Part shown: one piece after another, positions 28,648-37,853 of the stretch
Position numbering within the stretch: position 1 is the first letter of the stretch
Layout of the letters: the number at the start of each line of letters is the position of its first letter
Assembly: GCF_012863495.1 (NCBI RefSeq)
Contig: NZ_JAAVJL010000001.1
Location: 2,166,001 to 2,230,000 of the forward strand
Direction: 5' to 3'
From: Pseudanabaena yagii GIHE-NHR1
GTDB lineage: Bacteria > Cyanobacteriota > Cyanobacteriia > Pseudanabaenales > Pseudanabaenaceae
DNA: 64,000 nt
Translations under genes and position numbers: made by a program
The notes under the pieces: model-generated
Database searches by the model: none
What the model saw: the letters and a program-made list of their open reading frames with translations, nothing else
Told to the model about the DNA's origin: nothing

Positions 28648-28940
28648 GCTCTCTAACTAGCTTTTATGACTAAAATGCTCAGACTAAGCAAAATAGCTAG
28701 TCTTCATGCAAAATTAACGATTTGAGCTTGAGATTAAGTCATTTGCAGCAACGCGCAAATTCAAAAATCGGTGTATGCTGTCAGCTTAAACATCAAAAGT
28801 ACTTGCATTTTTGCATCATGCTTGATCGAGCAGCGATAACCATAGCGATTTCTCTATGTCCCGAAGAGGCGGTTTGTTACTTAGCGAGGGTATACAGTAC
28901 CCTAGTTATTTTCAATCCACCTGAATTTATTAAAACCTCT

Positions 28941-29372
28941 ATGGATAGCAGAGTCTTGATTCATTCCCTTGGCTATCCTGATAATCCTGACTCGGCACAT
29001 ACCTGTCGGCAACTGATGGATGAGTTTGGCTTTGATACTGACACTTTTCCTGCTTTTGCGATTCAAGGACTAGCCACGATCGCTTCAATATTTCCCTGCG
29101 ATCGCGAAAATTGGGAAGTAGATTTTGAACTAGACCGTCATTTAGACATTGCTCCCACAAGCCTAATCGATATTCAATCGAAGGTACAAGATCAAGGAAA
29201 ATCGGCATGGTTAGTGCAATTGAAGGAAACCTACTTTTTGCAAGAGCCGATTTATGATGTTTTGCCACCTATCCACATCACTTCAGGAGATGTCTGGCTA
29301 CCACAATATCCGTCACATTTAGAAGATTTCCAAAATGCCCTTAGTCGTGACATTCTCCGTAGCAAAGTGTAA
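28941..29372 (+). CDS. Hypothetical cyanobacterial protein
   Basis: 143 residues from the ATG at 28941 (MDSRVLIHSLGYPDNPD); the frame is open back to 28722, but the upstream part has low-complexity, non-homologous-looking sequence, so I prefer the internal start. It is acidic and soluble, with no signal peptide or membrane segment. Noticeable segments are CRQLMDEFGFDTDTFPAFAIQG and PIHITSGDVWLPQYPSHLEDFQ. I do not recognise the family. It stands alone between two terminator-like hairpins, on the opposite strand to the beta-propeller gene. Confidence 0.55.
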   Translation: MDSRVLIHSLGYPDNPDSAHTCRQLMDEFGFDTDTFPAFAIQGLATIASIFPCDRENWEVDFELDRHLDIAPTSLIDIQSKVQDQGKSAWLVQLKETYFLQEPIYDVLPPIHITSGDVWLPQYPSHLEDFQNALSRDILRSKV

Positions 29373-29374
29373 CC

Positions 29375-29406
29375 AAAAAAGAAATCGCAAAGCGATTTCT
29401 TTTTTT
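29375..29406. terminator. Bidirectional terminator (AAA loop, flanking A and T tracts)
   Basis: AAAAAAGAAATCGC / GCGATTTCTTTTTT around AAA. A run on the left and T run on the right allow termination on both strands. Confidence 0.8.
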
Positions 29407-29425
29407 GTAAAGGGAGTTTAATCAA

Positions 29426-29452
29426 CAAAGGCATCGCTTTGCGATGCCTTTG
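29426..29452. terminator. 12-bp hairpin with TTT loop before the beta-propeller stop
   Basis: CAAAGGCATCGC / GCGATGCCTTTG around TTT; 11 bp downstream of the stop of the minus-strand gene. Confidence 0.6.
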
Positions 29453-29462
29453 GAAAGGGGAT

Positions 29463-30809
29463 TTAGGGAATGAAAAAAGATTGAATTTTACTACTACCTT
29501 CTTTTCTTAGAAAATTGCTTGCAAAAATCAAACGTTTTTTATCAGGCTTATCGGCTACAGCAATCACCAAGGGAGGATAGTAAACATGGCTATTCATCAA
29601 AGTAGGAGTTCGCCATACTAATTTGCCAGTTTTATCGTCAAAGGCACCGATCCAACTATTGTTGTCAGCAGAACCATAAAAGCCCAAAGTCACATTTTTG
29701 ATTTCCATATCATCTATATAAACTCGTCCATCTGCCCAAGTTAAATGTTGAGGCTCACTATCATAGGCACGGGTCACTGTAAATCTGCGTAAGAATCTGC
29801 CCGTTTCCTTATCTAACAGCACAAAATTACCACCAGAGTTATCTTTTGATTGCCAGACCAAAACTTCGCGATCGCTAACGGCTTTAACTTTGCCAGTAAT
29901 AACATACGACCATTTTTCTTTGCCAGTTTGGAGATCGATCGCACGGATACGCCCTAATGGCTGCGTCTTAGAAAAACCGAAGATCGAAGTATAGATTGTA
30001 TCTCCCAAAATATCGGCATCCCATAAGGCATTAGGATCTCGCGATGAAGTTTCCCAAGTCCATAAAACTTTCCCTGATCGTACATCCATCACTGTAAATT
30101 GTTCAAGCCGACCTTTGGACGTGTCATGAAAGGAAGGCAAAAATAAAATTCCATTCTGTACTACTGGCTGAATTGCCGAAATGCCAATTAATCCGTTAGT
30201 TTTAGGAAGCTGATATGACCAAAGTGGTTTCTCTTTATTGATAGCAAAGACTTTTGTTTGATAGCCTGCGAGATTAGAACTACTCTCATCAATTGGGATA
30301 GAATCACCATATACCGCAATATCCTGATGTATTCCCATTAAGCGATCGCGAATACCACCAAGCCCCATATCTTCCACATATTTCAAAGATGTTTTAGGAG
30401 AACCAGTCTCAGGATCAAATCCCACAATGCCATTGTCATGACTAGCATATATAATTCCATTCTCTAAAATCAACTTACGACTACCAAGACTCTGATGAGG
30501 TGGTAATTGCTGCTGCCATTGTACTTTCCCTGACGCAGTATGAATTGCAAATAAAGTTGCCGAATAATCTCTTGACTCTTCACTATACTTCTGGTTCTCA
30601 ATTATAAATACTTGCTTACCATTCGTAATGAGTTCGGTACTCGCTTGTAAATTCGCAGTCCATTCAGGCTGAATGATGACTTCAGAGTTATTGGCATTAG
30701 CGACTAGATGTAAACCTAGGAGTAGCACCAAGGAAATCAGAAAGTATTTCCCAAAATTGATCAATTTTCGAGAATATGGCAATTTCAGTTTTGATGGTAT
30801 GACTTTCAT
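29463..30809 (-). CDS. PQQ-like beta-propeller protein, membrane-anchored or exported
   Basis: 448 residues. One hydrophobic helix near the N-terminus (YFLISLVLLLGLHLVANA, about 23-40), either an uncleaved anchor or a signal peptide, then repeated beta-propeller blades of the PQQ_2 type: the recurring core A-x-x-x-x-T-G-K-x-x-W is seen as IHTASGKVQWQ, DVRSGKVLWTWE, DLQTGKEKWSY and DDKTGKLVWRT. Such propellers act as scaffolds (BamB-like) or as cofactor-free relatives of quinoprotein dehydrogenases. No dehydrogenase catalytic motif is visible. No operon partner. Confidence 0.8.
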   Translation of the reverse strand: MKVIPSKLKLPYSRKLINFGKYFLISLVLLLGLHLVANANNSEVIIQPEWTANLQASTELITNGKQVFIIENQKYSEESRDYSATLFAIHTASGKVQWQQQLPPHQSLGSRKLILENGIIYASHDNGIVGFDPETGSPKTSLKYVEDMGLGGIRDRLMGIHQDIAVYGDSIPIDESSSNLAGYQTKVFAINKEKPLWSYQLPKTNGLIGISAIQPVVQNGILFLPSFHDTSKGRLEQFTVMDVRSGKVLWTWETSSRDPNALWDADILGDTIYTSIFGFSKTQPLGRIRAIDLQTGKEKWSYVITGKVKAVSDREVLVWQSKDNSGGNFVLLDKETGRFLRRFTVTRAYDSEPQHLTWADGRVYIDDMEIKNVTLGFYGSADNNSWIGAFDDKTGKLVWRTPTLMNSHVYYPPLVIAVADKPDKKRLIFASNFLRKEGSSKIQSFFIP

Positions 30810-31039
30810 AATGGCGATCGCAAGATTTTTATAGGACTTTTAAACAGGAAAGCCCACTCTTTGTTTTTACCTTAAATTCACAAACAATAGTAATTATTAA
30901 AGTTAAATCAAAATTAAACCTTTGCAGACATCTATGTTTGGTAGATTTGATCTTGCAACAGAAGTATTAATAAATACATTTTTATATTTTTTATAGTAAA
31001 CCCCTTTAAATAATTTACATATAGGAGTGGTTCATAATT

Positions 31040-32044
31040 ATGAGCAATAATCCCAGCCGTGTTGTTGTGATCGGAGTTGCAGGTGATTCTGGTTGTGGGA
31101 AATCCACATTTTTAGGAAGACTCAAGGATCTGTTTGGCGAAGAATTTATGACTGTGATCTGTCTAGATGACTATCACAGCCTCGATCGCAAACAACGCAA
31201 GGAAACAGGGATTACTGCCCTTGATCCGCGTGCCAACAATTTTGACTTGATGTATGAACAGGTAAAGGCTCTCAAAGAAGGGAAATCGGTATGGAAACCC
31301 ATTTACAACCATGAGACAGGACTAATCGATCCACCTGAATTGATTGCACCAAACAAAGTCGTTGTGATCGAAGGTTTGCATCCGCTCTATGACAAGCGTG
31401 TTCGCGATTTGATCGATTTCAGCATCTATCTAGATCTCAGCGATGAAGTCAAGGTTGCTTGGAAAATTCAACGGGACATGGCGGAGCGTGGTCATACCCT
31501 TGCCGATGTGACACAGGCGATCGCTGCTCGTCGTCCTGATTTTGATGCCTATATCGATCCCCAAAAAGCTAATGCTGATGTGGTGATTCAGATTTTGCCT
31601 ACCAATCTGATTGCCAATGATAGCGATCGCAAAGTGTTGCGGGTACGTCTGATCCAACGTAACGATGTGGAAGGTTTGCAACCAGCCTATTTATTTGATG
31701 AAGGCTCGACCATTTCTTGGATTCCTTGCGGTACAAAACTGACTTGTTCCTACCCTGGAATCAAGCTGTTTTCGGGACCCGATAGCTGGCTCGGTCAGCC
31801 CGCAAGTGTCTTGGAAATCGATGGACAATTCGATCGCCTTGAGGAAGTGGTATATATCGAAAACCATCTCAGCAGCTTGAGTACCGAGTACTACGGTGAG
31901 TTGACGGAGCTTCTACGCAAACATCCTGACTATCCTGGTTCTAATAATGGCACGGGGCTTTTACAAGTCATCGTCGGATTGAAGATGCGAGCAACCTTTG
32001 AGCGTCTCACCCAACAAACTGAACAGCATCTCGTTGCTGCTTAG
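31040..32044 (+). CDS. prk: Phosphoribulokinase (Calvin cycle)
   Basis: 334 residues. Phosphorylates ribulose 5-phosphate to ribulose 1,5-bisphosphate, the Rubisco substrate, in the cytoplasm. Walker A GVAGDSGCGKST spans residues 12-23. Cys19 inside it and Cys41 (VICLDDYHSLDR) are the redox pair of the oxygenic-phototroph enzyme, oxidised to inactivate it in the dark and bridged in the GAPDH-CP12 complex. AGGAG lies upstream of the ATG. The gene is monocistronic. The end of an interspersed repeat element overlaps its stop codon (32041 onwards). Excellent match over the entire length. Confidence 0.97.
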   Translation: MSNNPSRVVVIGVAGDSGCGKSTFLGRLKDLFGEEFMTVICLDDYHSLDRKQRKETGITALDPRANNFDLMYEQVKALKEGKSVWKPIYNHETGLIDPPELIAPNKVVVIEGLHPLYDKRVRDLIDFSIYLDLSDEVKVAWKIQRDMAERGHTLADVTQAIAARRPDFDAYIDPQKANADVVIQILPTNLIANDSDRKVLRVRLIQRNDVEGLQPAYLFDEGSTISWIPCGTKLTCSYPGIKLFSGPDSWLGQPASVLEIDGQFDRLEEVVYIENHLSSLSTEYYGELTELLRKHPDYPGSNNGTGLLQVIVGLKMRATFERLTQQTEQHLVAA

Positions 32045-32142
32045 GGAATTGCTGCTATTAATTAAAGTACCTGTGGCTTCGACTCCGCTCAGCCAACGTT
32101 AGCTGAGCGAAGTCGAAACTCCTTAACAAACAAGAGCGCTAA
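32041..32142 (-). repeat. Interspersed element, copy 1 (inverted orientation)
   Basis: Core GCTTCGACTCCGCTCAGC at 32077-32093 facing GCTGAGCGAAGTCGAAAC at 32102-32119. The outer TTAGGGAATTGC at 32041 matches the terminal repeat TTAGGAACTTGC of copy 2 at 10 of 12 positions. AAAGTACC next to the core matches the inner flank of copies 2 and 3 in reverse complement. The prk stop TAG is inside the terminal repeat. Confidence 0.65.
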
Positions 32143-32209
32143 GCCTCTGGAGCCAAAGCTACCAAAAGATTTTATACTTAGCCTTGGATCTATTGAAAAA
32201 ATATCAAGC

Positions 32210-32602
32210 ATGAGTCAAAAAGAAGTAATCCGTAGCGCCAATGCTCCTGAACCCGTTGGACCTTATAACCAAGCGATCGCTGTTTCGGCAACCAGCAAAT
32301 TAATTTTCATGGCGGGACAAATTGCGATCGATCCTGCCGTTGGCAAAATTGTGGCGACTACGGTTGAAGAACAAGCTGAACAGGTAATCAAAAATATTCA
32401 AGCTGTTCTCGCTGAGGCAGGCGCAGATATTACCAACGTGATTAAAACCACGGTGTTTCTTGCAGATATGGCAGATTTCCCCAAAGTAAATGCGATCTAC
32501 GGTAAGTATTTTCTTGCTCCATTCCCTGCCCGTTCTACGGTTCAAGTCGCTCGACTTCCCCTCGATGCGCTTGTCGAAATTGAGTGCATTGTTGCTATCT
32601 AA
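32210..32602 (+). CDS. ridA: RidA family (YjgF/UK114) reactive-intermediate deaminase
   Basis: 130 residues, the family's usual length. Conserved parts: NAPEPVGPYNQAIAV, FMAGQIAIDP, the NIQAVLAEAGADITNVIKTTVFLADMADFPKVNAIYGKYF helix-strand and the C-terminal PARSTVQVARLPLDALVEIECIV, with the substrate Arg in ARSTV. RidA trimers hydrolyse imine/enamine intermediates released by PLP enzymes. Single gene. Confidence 0.93.
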   Translation: MSQKEVIRSANAPEPVGPYNQAIAVSATSKLIFMAGQIAIDPAVGKIVATTVEEQAEQVIKNIQAVLAEAGADITNVIKTTVFLADMADFPKVNAIYGKYFLAPFPARSTVQVARLPLDALVEIECIVAI

Positions 32603-32703
32603 GCATCTCAACATTAGGGTGGGCGTTGCCTTCTTTACACATTGATTGTTTGATTGTCATGATTTATTCGCACCCGTCACAATTTACAACAACAAACTTG
32701 TAG

Positions 32704-32880
32704 GGGTAGAGCATTTGCGCCAATATTTTTGATACTCCCCACCGATCATCTCAAAACGCAAATGCTCTACCCTCTTTGCTTTCACCGATAAATTGTCCCT
32801 GCGTTGCGAGTTTAGGGCAAAGCATTCCCAAATTAAAACAATCTCAAAATTTGTGAATTTCCTTGGGAATGCTTTGCCCC
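32704..32880. repeat. Two adjacent long inverted repeats in the 32603-32925 gap
   Basis: GGGTAGAGCATTTGCG (32704-32719) is the exact complement of 32757-32772, spacer 37 bp. GGGCAAAGCATTCCCAA (32815-32831) is the exact complement of 32863-32879, spacer 31 bp. TGGGAATGCTTTGCCC occurs again, unpaired, near 42957-42972. Nothing else is seen in this gap. Confidence 0.7.
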
Positions 32881-32925
32881 TACTTTATTTGAATTTATTT
32901 AAAAATCATTTAGGAATTTCAAAAA

Positions 32926-34899
32926 ATGAAAAGTTTGTGGAGCGATCGCGAAGCTGCTGAATATAAAACCGACTTAGGCTTAAGGGTATATACATCAAGG
33001 TTATTGGGGCGCGATCCATCACTTGTTCTACATGGTGGGGGCAATACTTCTGTCAAAATTCGTGAAAAGAATATCGTTGGTGAAGAAGAAGAGATTCTTT
33101 ATGTGAAAGGAAGTGGTTGGGATTTAGAAACGATCGCTGAAGCAGGTTTTGCCCCTGTGCGGATGGCACATTTATTGAAATTAGCGAAGTTACAGGTTCT
33201 CTCCGATTCACAAATGGTGAATGAACTGAAGACGCAAATGACCAAGGCAAGTGCGCCTGCACCATCGGTAGAAACAATTCTCCATGCGAGTTTGCCTTAT
33301 AAATTTGTCGATCATACCCATGCCGATGCGGTCATTTCAGTGACCAATACCGCGAATGGATGGGAACGCATTCAAGAAATCTATGGCGATGATGTGGTGA
33401 TCATTCCCTATGTGATGCCGGGGTTTGACCTAGCGCGAGTCTGTGCCGAGAAATTTGCGGCGGAGAAAAGCGATCGCACGCTTGGCATGGTTTTAATGAA
33501 TCACGGTATTTTCTCCTTTGGCGAAACTGCTCAAGAATCCTATGAAAGGATGATCGCGTTAGTCGATCGCGCAGAGGCTTATCTCAAAAAACATCATGCT
33601 TGGGAGATATCACCACCAGCTTCTCTGATTAGGGAAAGTGAGCAGAGATTAGAAATTGCTAAACTACGCACTGAAGTTTCGCAAGTTGCAGGATTTCCCG
33701 TAGTTCTCAGTTCCCATAATGATGAGAAAAGCTTAGCCTTTGCTCAAAGAGAAGATGTGCAGATCATTTCCCAACAGGGTTGTGCGACTCCCGATCATGT
33801 GATTCGCACGAAGAGATTGCCCCTAGTTGGCAGAGATGTCAAAGCCTATGCCGAATCCTATCGCGCTTATTTTGCCGAAGAAGCTCCTAAATCAGCGCAA
33901 CCAGTAACTATTCTCGACACTGCACCTCGCGTGATTCTCGATCGCCAGTTAGGACTAGTCACCGTTGGTAAATCCGCCAAAGATGCCCAGATTGTCGCGG
34001 ATATCTATGAGCATACGATGGAAATCATTCAGCGATCGCAACTTTTGGGCGGTTATCAAGCGTTACCCGCTAGCGATATCTTTGCGGTGGAATATTGGGA
34101 ATTGGAACAGGCGAAATTGAAAAAAGGTGGTTCCTCTCCTGCTTTCACTGGTGAAATTGCCTTAGTTACAGGTGCAGCTTCAGGCATTGGTAAAGCCTGT
34201 GTAGATTCCTTATTAAAGCGTGGTGCGGCGGTAGTTGGATTAGATATTAATCCCGCTATTGAGAAGCTATACGATCGCCCCGATTTTGTCGGCATTACTT
34301 GCGATGTCAGTGATGAAACTGCGATCGCTATTTCCCTCGATCAAGCCGTAAAAGCCTTTGGTGGTCTAGATATCCTCATTCTCAATGCAGGAGTTTTCCC
34401 ATCTGGTTGTCGCATCGAAAATCTCGATACTGCCACATGGCAAAAGGTGATGCAGATCAATCTGGAAGCAAATCTAGTCCTGATGCGTGAAGCATATCCA
34501 TTGCTGAAACTTGCGCCTAATGGTGGTCGTGTAGTGGCGATCGGTTCCAAAAATGTGCCTGCCCCCGGACCTGCCGCCGCAGCCTATTCCGCATCGAAGG
34601 CAGCGCTCACTCAATTAATGCGGGTAGCGGCTCTGGAGTGGAGTAGCGATCGCATTCGCATTAATACCCTACATCCCAATGCTGTCTTTGATACGGGCAT
34701 CTGGACTGAGGAAGTCTTAACTTCTCGCGCTAAGCATTACGGCTTAACGATTGAGGAATATAAAACCAATAATCTACTCAAAGTGGAAGTTACGAGTCAC
34801 CATGTTGCTGAACTTGCGGCGGAGATGTGTGGTGCATTGTTTGCCTGTACGACTGCGGCTCAAGTTCCCATTGATGGCGGTAACGATCGCGTGATTTAA
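32926..34899 (+). CDS. Bifunctional class II aldolase / short-chain dehydrogenase
   Basis: 657 residues. N-terminal class II aldolase/adducin domain (about 1-240): VLHGGGNTSVK binds phosphate or metal and HTHADAVISV holds metal-binding His residues. C-terminal SDR Rossmann domain (about 405-657): TGAASGIGKACV for NAD(P) and the catalytic pair in AYSASKAAL (Tyr-x-x-x-Lys). The architecture is that of the RhaD-like aldolase/lactaldehyde dehydrogenase fusions that split rhamnulose-1-phosphate-like sugars and oxidise the lactaldehyde. Substrate in cyanobacteria is not certain. The gene stands alone between repeat-rich gaps. Confidence 0.88.
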   Translation: MKSLWSDREAAEYKTDLGLRVYTSRLLGRDPSLVLHGGGNTSVKIREKNIVGEEEEILYVKGSGWDLETIAEAGFAPVRMAHLLKLAKLQVLSDSQMVNELKTQMTKASAPAPSVETILHASLPYKFVDHTHADAVISVTNTANGWERIQEIYGDDVVIIPYVMPGFDLARVCAEKFAAEKSDRTLGMVLMNHGIFSFGETAQESYERMIALVDRAEAYLKKHHAWEISPPASLIRESEQRLEIAKLRTEVSQVAGFPVVLSSHNDEKSLAFAQREDVQIISQQGCATPDHVIRTKRLPLVGRDVKAYAESYRAYFAEEAPKSAQPVTILDTAPRVILDRQLGLVTVGKSAKDAQIVADIYEHTMEIIQRSQLLGGYQALPASDIFAVEYWELEQAKLKKGGSSPAFTGEIALVTGAASGIGKACVDSLLKRGAAVVGLDINPAIEKLYDRPDFVGITCDVSDETAIAISLDQAVKAFGGLDILILNAGVFPSGCRIENLDTATWQKVMQINLEANLVLMREAYPLLKLAPNGGRVVAIGSKNVPAPGPAAAAYSASKAALTQLMRVAALEWSSDRIRINTLHPNAVFDTGIWTEEVLTSRAKHYGLTIEEYKTNNLLKVEVTSHHVAELAAEMCGALFACTTAAQVPIDGGNDRVI

Positions 34900-34932
34900 A
34901 TCAATGTTTAAAAATTGCGATGATGTATTTGG

Positions 34933-34975
34933 GTAAGAATGGGCTGTGCTTTGCACAGCCCATTCTTACGTTTTT
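34933..34975 (+). terminator. 17-bp perfect hairpin with TTT loop and T tract
   Basis: Arms 34933-34949 and 34953-34969, then GTTTTTG. Strong terminator for the aldolase/dehydrogenase gene. Confidence 0.85.
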
Positions 34976-35053
34976 GAGAGTATTTTGTTTTTATTGTCCC
35001 TTCTGTGAGATTCTGGTATCAATACAGACCCTGCATAATTTGCAAAAGTGCTT

Positions 35054-35743
35054 ATGAGTTCGATTCGTGTTGTCCTAATTGAAGACCATGACCTGACCCG
35101 CATGGGCATGAAGATTGCGTTGCAACAACAAGGAGAGCTTGTCTTTGTTGGTGAAGCAGCGACGGGCGCGGAAGGTGTGGCATTGGTAAACAGCCAACAA
35201 CCCGATGTAGCGATCGTTGATTTAGGCTTGCCAGATATGGATGGCGTAGAGGTAACACGCCAAATCAAGGCGGCAACCACCGAAGCAAGCAAAGCAACTA
35301 AAGTTTTGATCTTAACGCTCACCGATAACCAAGAGACAGTACTCGCCGCCTTTGCCGCAGGTGCTGACTCCTATTGCATCAAAGATATTAGCTCAGAAAA
35401 TTTGGTGCAGGCGCTGAAATTAACGGCGGAGGGCAATTCATGGATCGATCCTGCGATCGCTAATATCGTCCTGCAACAGGTACGCCGCAAGGAGGCAACT
35501 GTTGAGATCGCGGCGGCGGAAGCTGATTATAAACAGGTGCTCGAAGCCACACCTCTGACCGAACGTGAGTTAGAAGTCCTCTCAGAGATCGTTAATGGCA
35601 ATAGCAACGCGGAAATTGCCGAAAAGCTCTACATTACCGTTGGCACAGTCAAAACCCATGTCCGCAATATTTTGAATAAACTATGCGCTGATGATCGCAC
35701 TCAGGCAGCAGTTCGAGCTTTGAGAGCAGGTTTAGTTAAATAA
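35054..35743 (+). CDS. NarL/FixJ-family (LuxR HTH) response regulator, orphan
   Basis: 229 residues from the ATG at 35054. Receiver domain with EDHD, phospho-acceptor Asp56 (AIVDLGLPDMDG), conserved Thr (LTLTDN) and Lys (CIKD). C-terminal LuxR-type HTH: LTERELEVLSEIVNGNSNAEIAEKLYITVGTVKTHVRNILNKL. No kinase gene lies nearby, so it is an orphan regulator; its targets are unknown. Two-base-pair alternatives include a GTG at 35048. Confidence 0.9.
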   Translation: MSSIRVVLIEDHDLTRMGMKIALQQQGELVFVGEAATGAEGVALVNSQQPDVAIVDLGLPDMDGVEVTRQIKAATTEASKATKVLILTLTDNQETVLAAFAAGADSYCIKDISSENLVQALKLTAEGNSWIDPAIANIVLQQVRRKEATVEIAAAEADYKQVLEATPLTERELEVLSEIVNGNSNAEIAEKLYITVGTVKTHVRNILNKLCADDRTQAAVRALRAGLVK

Positions 35744-35760
35744 AAAGTATTGCCCTCGAA

Positions 35761-35799
35761 AAATATGGCACAGGCTACGCCTGTGCCATATTTTTTTGC
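35761..35799 (+). terminator. 15-bp perfect hairpin with TAC loop and T tract
   Basis: AAATATGGCACAGGC / GCCTGTGCCATATTT around TAC, followed by TTTTG. Terminator of the LuxR-type regulator gene. Confidence 0.85.
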
Positions 35800-35849
35800 T
35801 TAGTTTAAAAAAATTTATCTTATTTAAGGCTGACAGGTTTTATATATGG

Positions 35850-37751
35850 ATGTACAGATTTTTTTTAGGTGCATCCATGATTTTCTCACTTTTAAGCGGT
35901 GTCGCCAGATTATTAAATTTCCTTTCAGATAAGTTAGCGGACTTAGCCGATTTCATATCTAAACCATCGAATTCGAGTAAGTATCCTCTATTGCCCCAGT
36001 ATGATCCTGAAATCACTCAGCGTCAATCAGCCCTAAATAAGTCACGGGAGCTTTATCGATATAACTACACCTATGTTGAATCTCTACCAATGGTGGAGAA
36101 AGTCCCTACGAATGAGCGGTTTTCCCTGTCGTGGGGATTGTTGGTAGGTAAGGTTGTGGTTAAGGTGCTACTAAACGATCGCGCTAATCCCTCAGCTTTC
36201 ATTAACAAGGACAAGTCTAAGGCTAAGCAACTGGACTTTTCCAAAAAATTGCTGGAGGCGAGTATGTCTCAGTCGGACAACGCCATCGTGGAATTGCTGT
36301 CTAATTTGCCAGATATCCTTGAGGATGACCCCATTGATTTAGAAGGCTCCAACATCCAAGAATACAATGATCTTTTTTGGATCATTTCCCTGCCTGCGAT
36401 CAGTCAATACTTTATGAGTAATACGGAATTTGCCAGATTGCGGGTGGCAGGCTTTAACCCTCTGATGATTCAACGGGTTAATACTCTTGATGCGAAGTTT
36501 CCTGTAACCGAGGCACAGTTTCAATCGGTTTTAGCCAATGATTCTCTAGTAGCAGCAGGGGCGGAGGGGCGATTATATCTGGCGGATTATGCGGAACTAG
36601 AAGCGATCGCTGGTAGTACTTTCCCGAATGGTAAACAGAAATATATCAATGCTCCCTTGGCACTCTTTGCGGTTCCCAAAGGTAAAAAAAGCTTAACCCC
36701 GATCGCAATTCAACTCGGTCAAGATCCTAGTACCCATCCGATCTTTGTAGCTCAAGCTGATGACGAACCGAACTGGCTGATTGCGAAAACCGTTGTGCAG
36801 ATTGCCGATGCCAACTATCACGAATTGATTAGTCACTTGGCGAGAACGCATCTAGTGATTGAACCTTTTGTAATTGCAACCAATCGCCAATTAGCTAGCA
36901 ACCATCCACTTTACATTTTACTCAAACCCCATTTCCAAGGCACTCTCGCCATTAATGATGCTGCTCAGTCTGGGTTAATCAGTCCAGGAGGAACGGTTGA
37001 TAAGCTCTTGGCAGGCACAATTGGAACGGCAAGGGCACTGTCAGTACATGGGGTGAAAACCTTTAACTTTGATGAGGCTCTATTACCGATCGCCTTGAAA
37101 AAACGAGGTGTCGATGATCCGAGTCTATTACCCGACTATCCCTACCGCGATGATGCTCTATTAGTTTGGGAAGCGATCGCTACTTGGGTCAAGAATTATC
37201 TGTTTATCTACTATGGCAGTGACAGTGATGTAGCTAGAGACTCGGAATTACAGGCATGGGTCAAGGAAATTACCTCGAATGAAGGTGGTCGAGTGACGAG
37301 CTTTGGACAAAATGGACAGATTCGCACCCTTGCCTATTTGGTTGATGCGGTCACATTGCTGATTTTTACGGGCAGTGCTCAGCACGCAGCCGTGAATTTC
37401 CCTCAAGGTGATTTGATGACCTACGCTCCTGCAACTCCCTTAGCAGGATATACGCCAGTACCAACTAGTACTACTGGTGCAACTGAAGATGATTTCTTTG
37501 CCATGCTGCCTGCAATTGATCAAGCAAAGAGTCAGTTGACCATGACCTATATTCTTGGTTCGGTCTATTACACGACCTTAGGTGATTACGGCAATGAGTA
37601 TTTCACGGATGATCGCATTCAGCAGCCCTTACGAGATTTCCAAGACAATTTAAAAGCGATCGAATCAACGATCAAGTCTCGCAATGAGCAAAGGTCTGTG
37701 GAATATAGCTATCTCCGCCCCTCACGGATTCCGCAAAGTATTAATATCTAA
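35850..37751 (+). CDS. Lipoxygenase-family non-haem iron dioxygenase
   Basis: 633 residues from ATG 35850 (AGG 11 bases upstream); ATG 35877 is an alternative and the TTG at 35796 overlaps a terminator and is unlikely. The lipoxygenase iron centre is clear: WLIAKTVVQIADANYHELISHLARTHLVIEPFVIATNRQLASNHPLYILLKPH gives the first two iron His ligands (HELISH region), GSAQHAAVNFPQG a third, and the chain ends in Ile (RIPQSINI), the carboxylate ligand of this family. It lacks the N-terminal PLAT domain of plant enzymes. A hydrophobic N-terminal stretch may bind membranes. It oxygenates polyunsaturated fatty acids to hydroperoxides; regiospecificity is unknown. Confidence 0.9.
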   Translation: MYRFFLGASMIFSLLSGVARLLNFLSDKLADLADFISKPSNSSKYPLLPQYDPEITQRQSALNKSRELYRYNYTYVESLPMVEKVPTNERFSLSWGLLVGKVVVKVLLNDRANPSAFINKDKSKAKQLDFSKKLLEASMSQSDNAIVELLSNLPDILEDDPIDLEGSNIQEYNDLFWIISLPAISQYFMSNTEFARLRVAGFNPLMIQRVNTLDAKFPVTEAQFQSVLANDSLVAAGAEGRLYLADYAELEAIAGSTFPNGKQKYINAPLALFAVPKGKKSLTPIAIQLGQDPSTHPIFVAQADDEPNWLIAKTVVQIADANYHELISHLARTHLVIEPFVIATNRQLASNHPLYILLKPHFQGTLAINDAAQSGLISPGGTVDKLLAGTIGTARALSVHGVKTFNFDEALLPIALKKRGVDDPSLLPDYPYRDDALLVWEAIATWVKNYLFIYYGSDSDVARDSELQAWVKEITSNEGGRVTSFGQNGQIRTLAYLVDAVTLLIFTGSAQHAAVNFPQGDLMTYAPATPLAGYTPVPTSTTGATEDDFFAMLPAIDQAKSQLTMTYILGSVYYTTLGDYGNEYFTDDRIQQPLRDFQDNLKAIESTIKSRNEQRSVEYSYLRPSRIPQSINI

Positions 37752-37853
37752 ATTATCCTCACCCATAGCCCCTGTCCCAAAGGGAGAGGGGAACGAGAAT
37801 TACTCACCATCCCCCTTTGAGCTATCGTGTACACACAAGTCATAAAACCTAGC

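Noticed and set aside
28722-28940. Long N-terminal extension of the hypothetical gene at 28941
   Set aside because: The extra 73 residues look non-homologous and have no ribosome site; kept as an alternative only.
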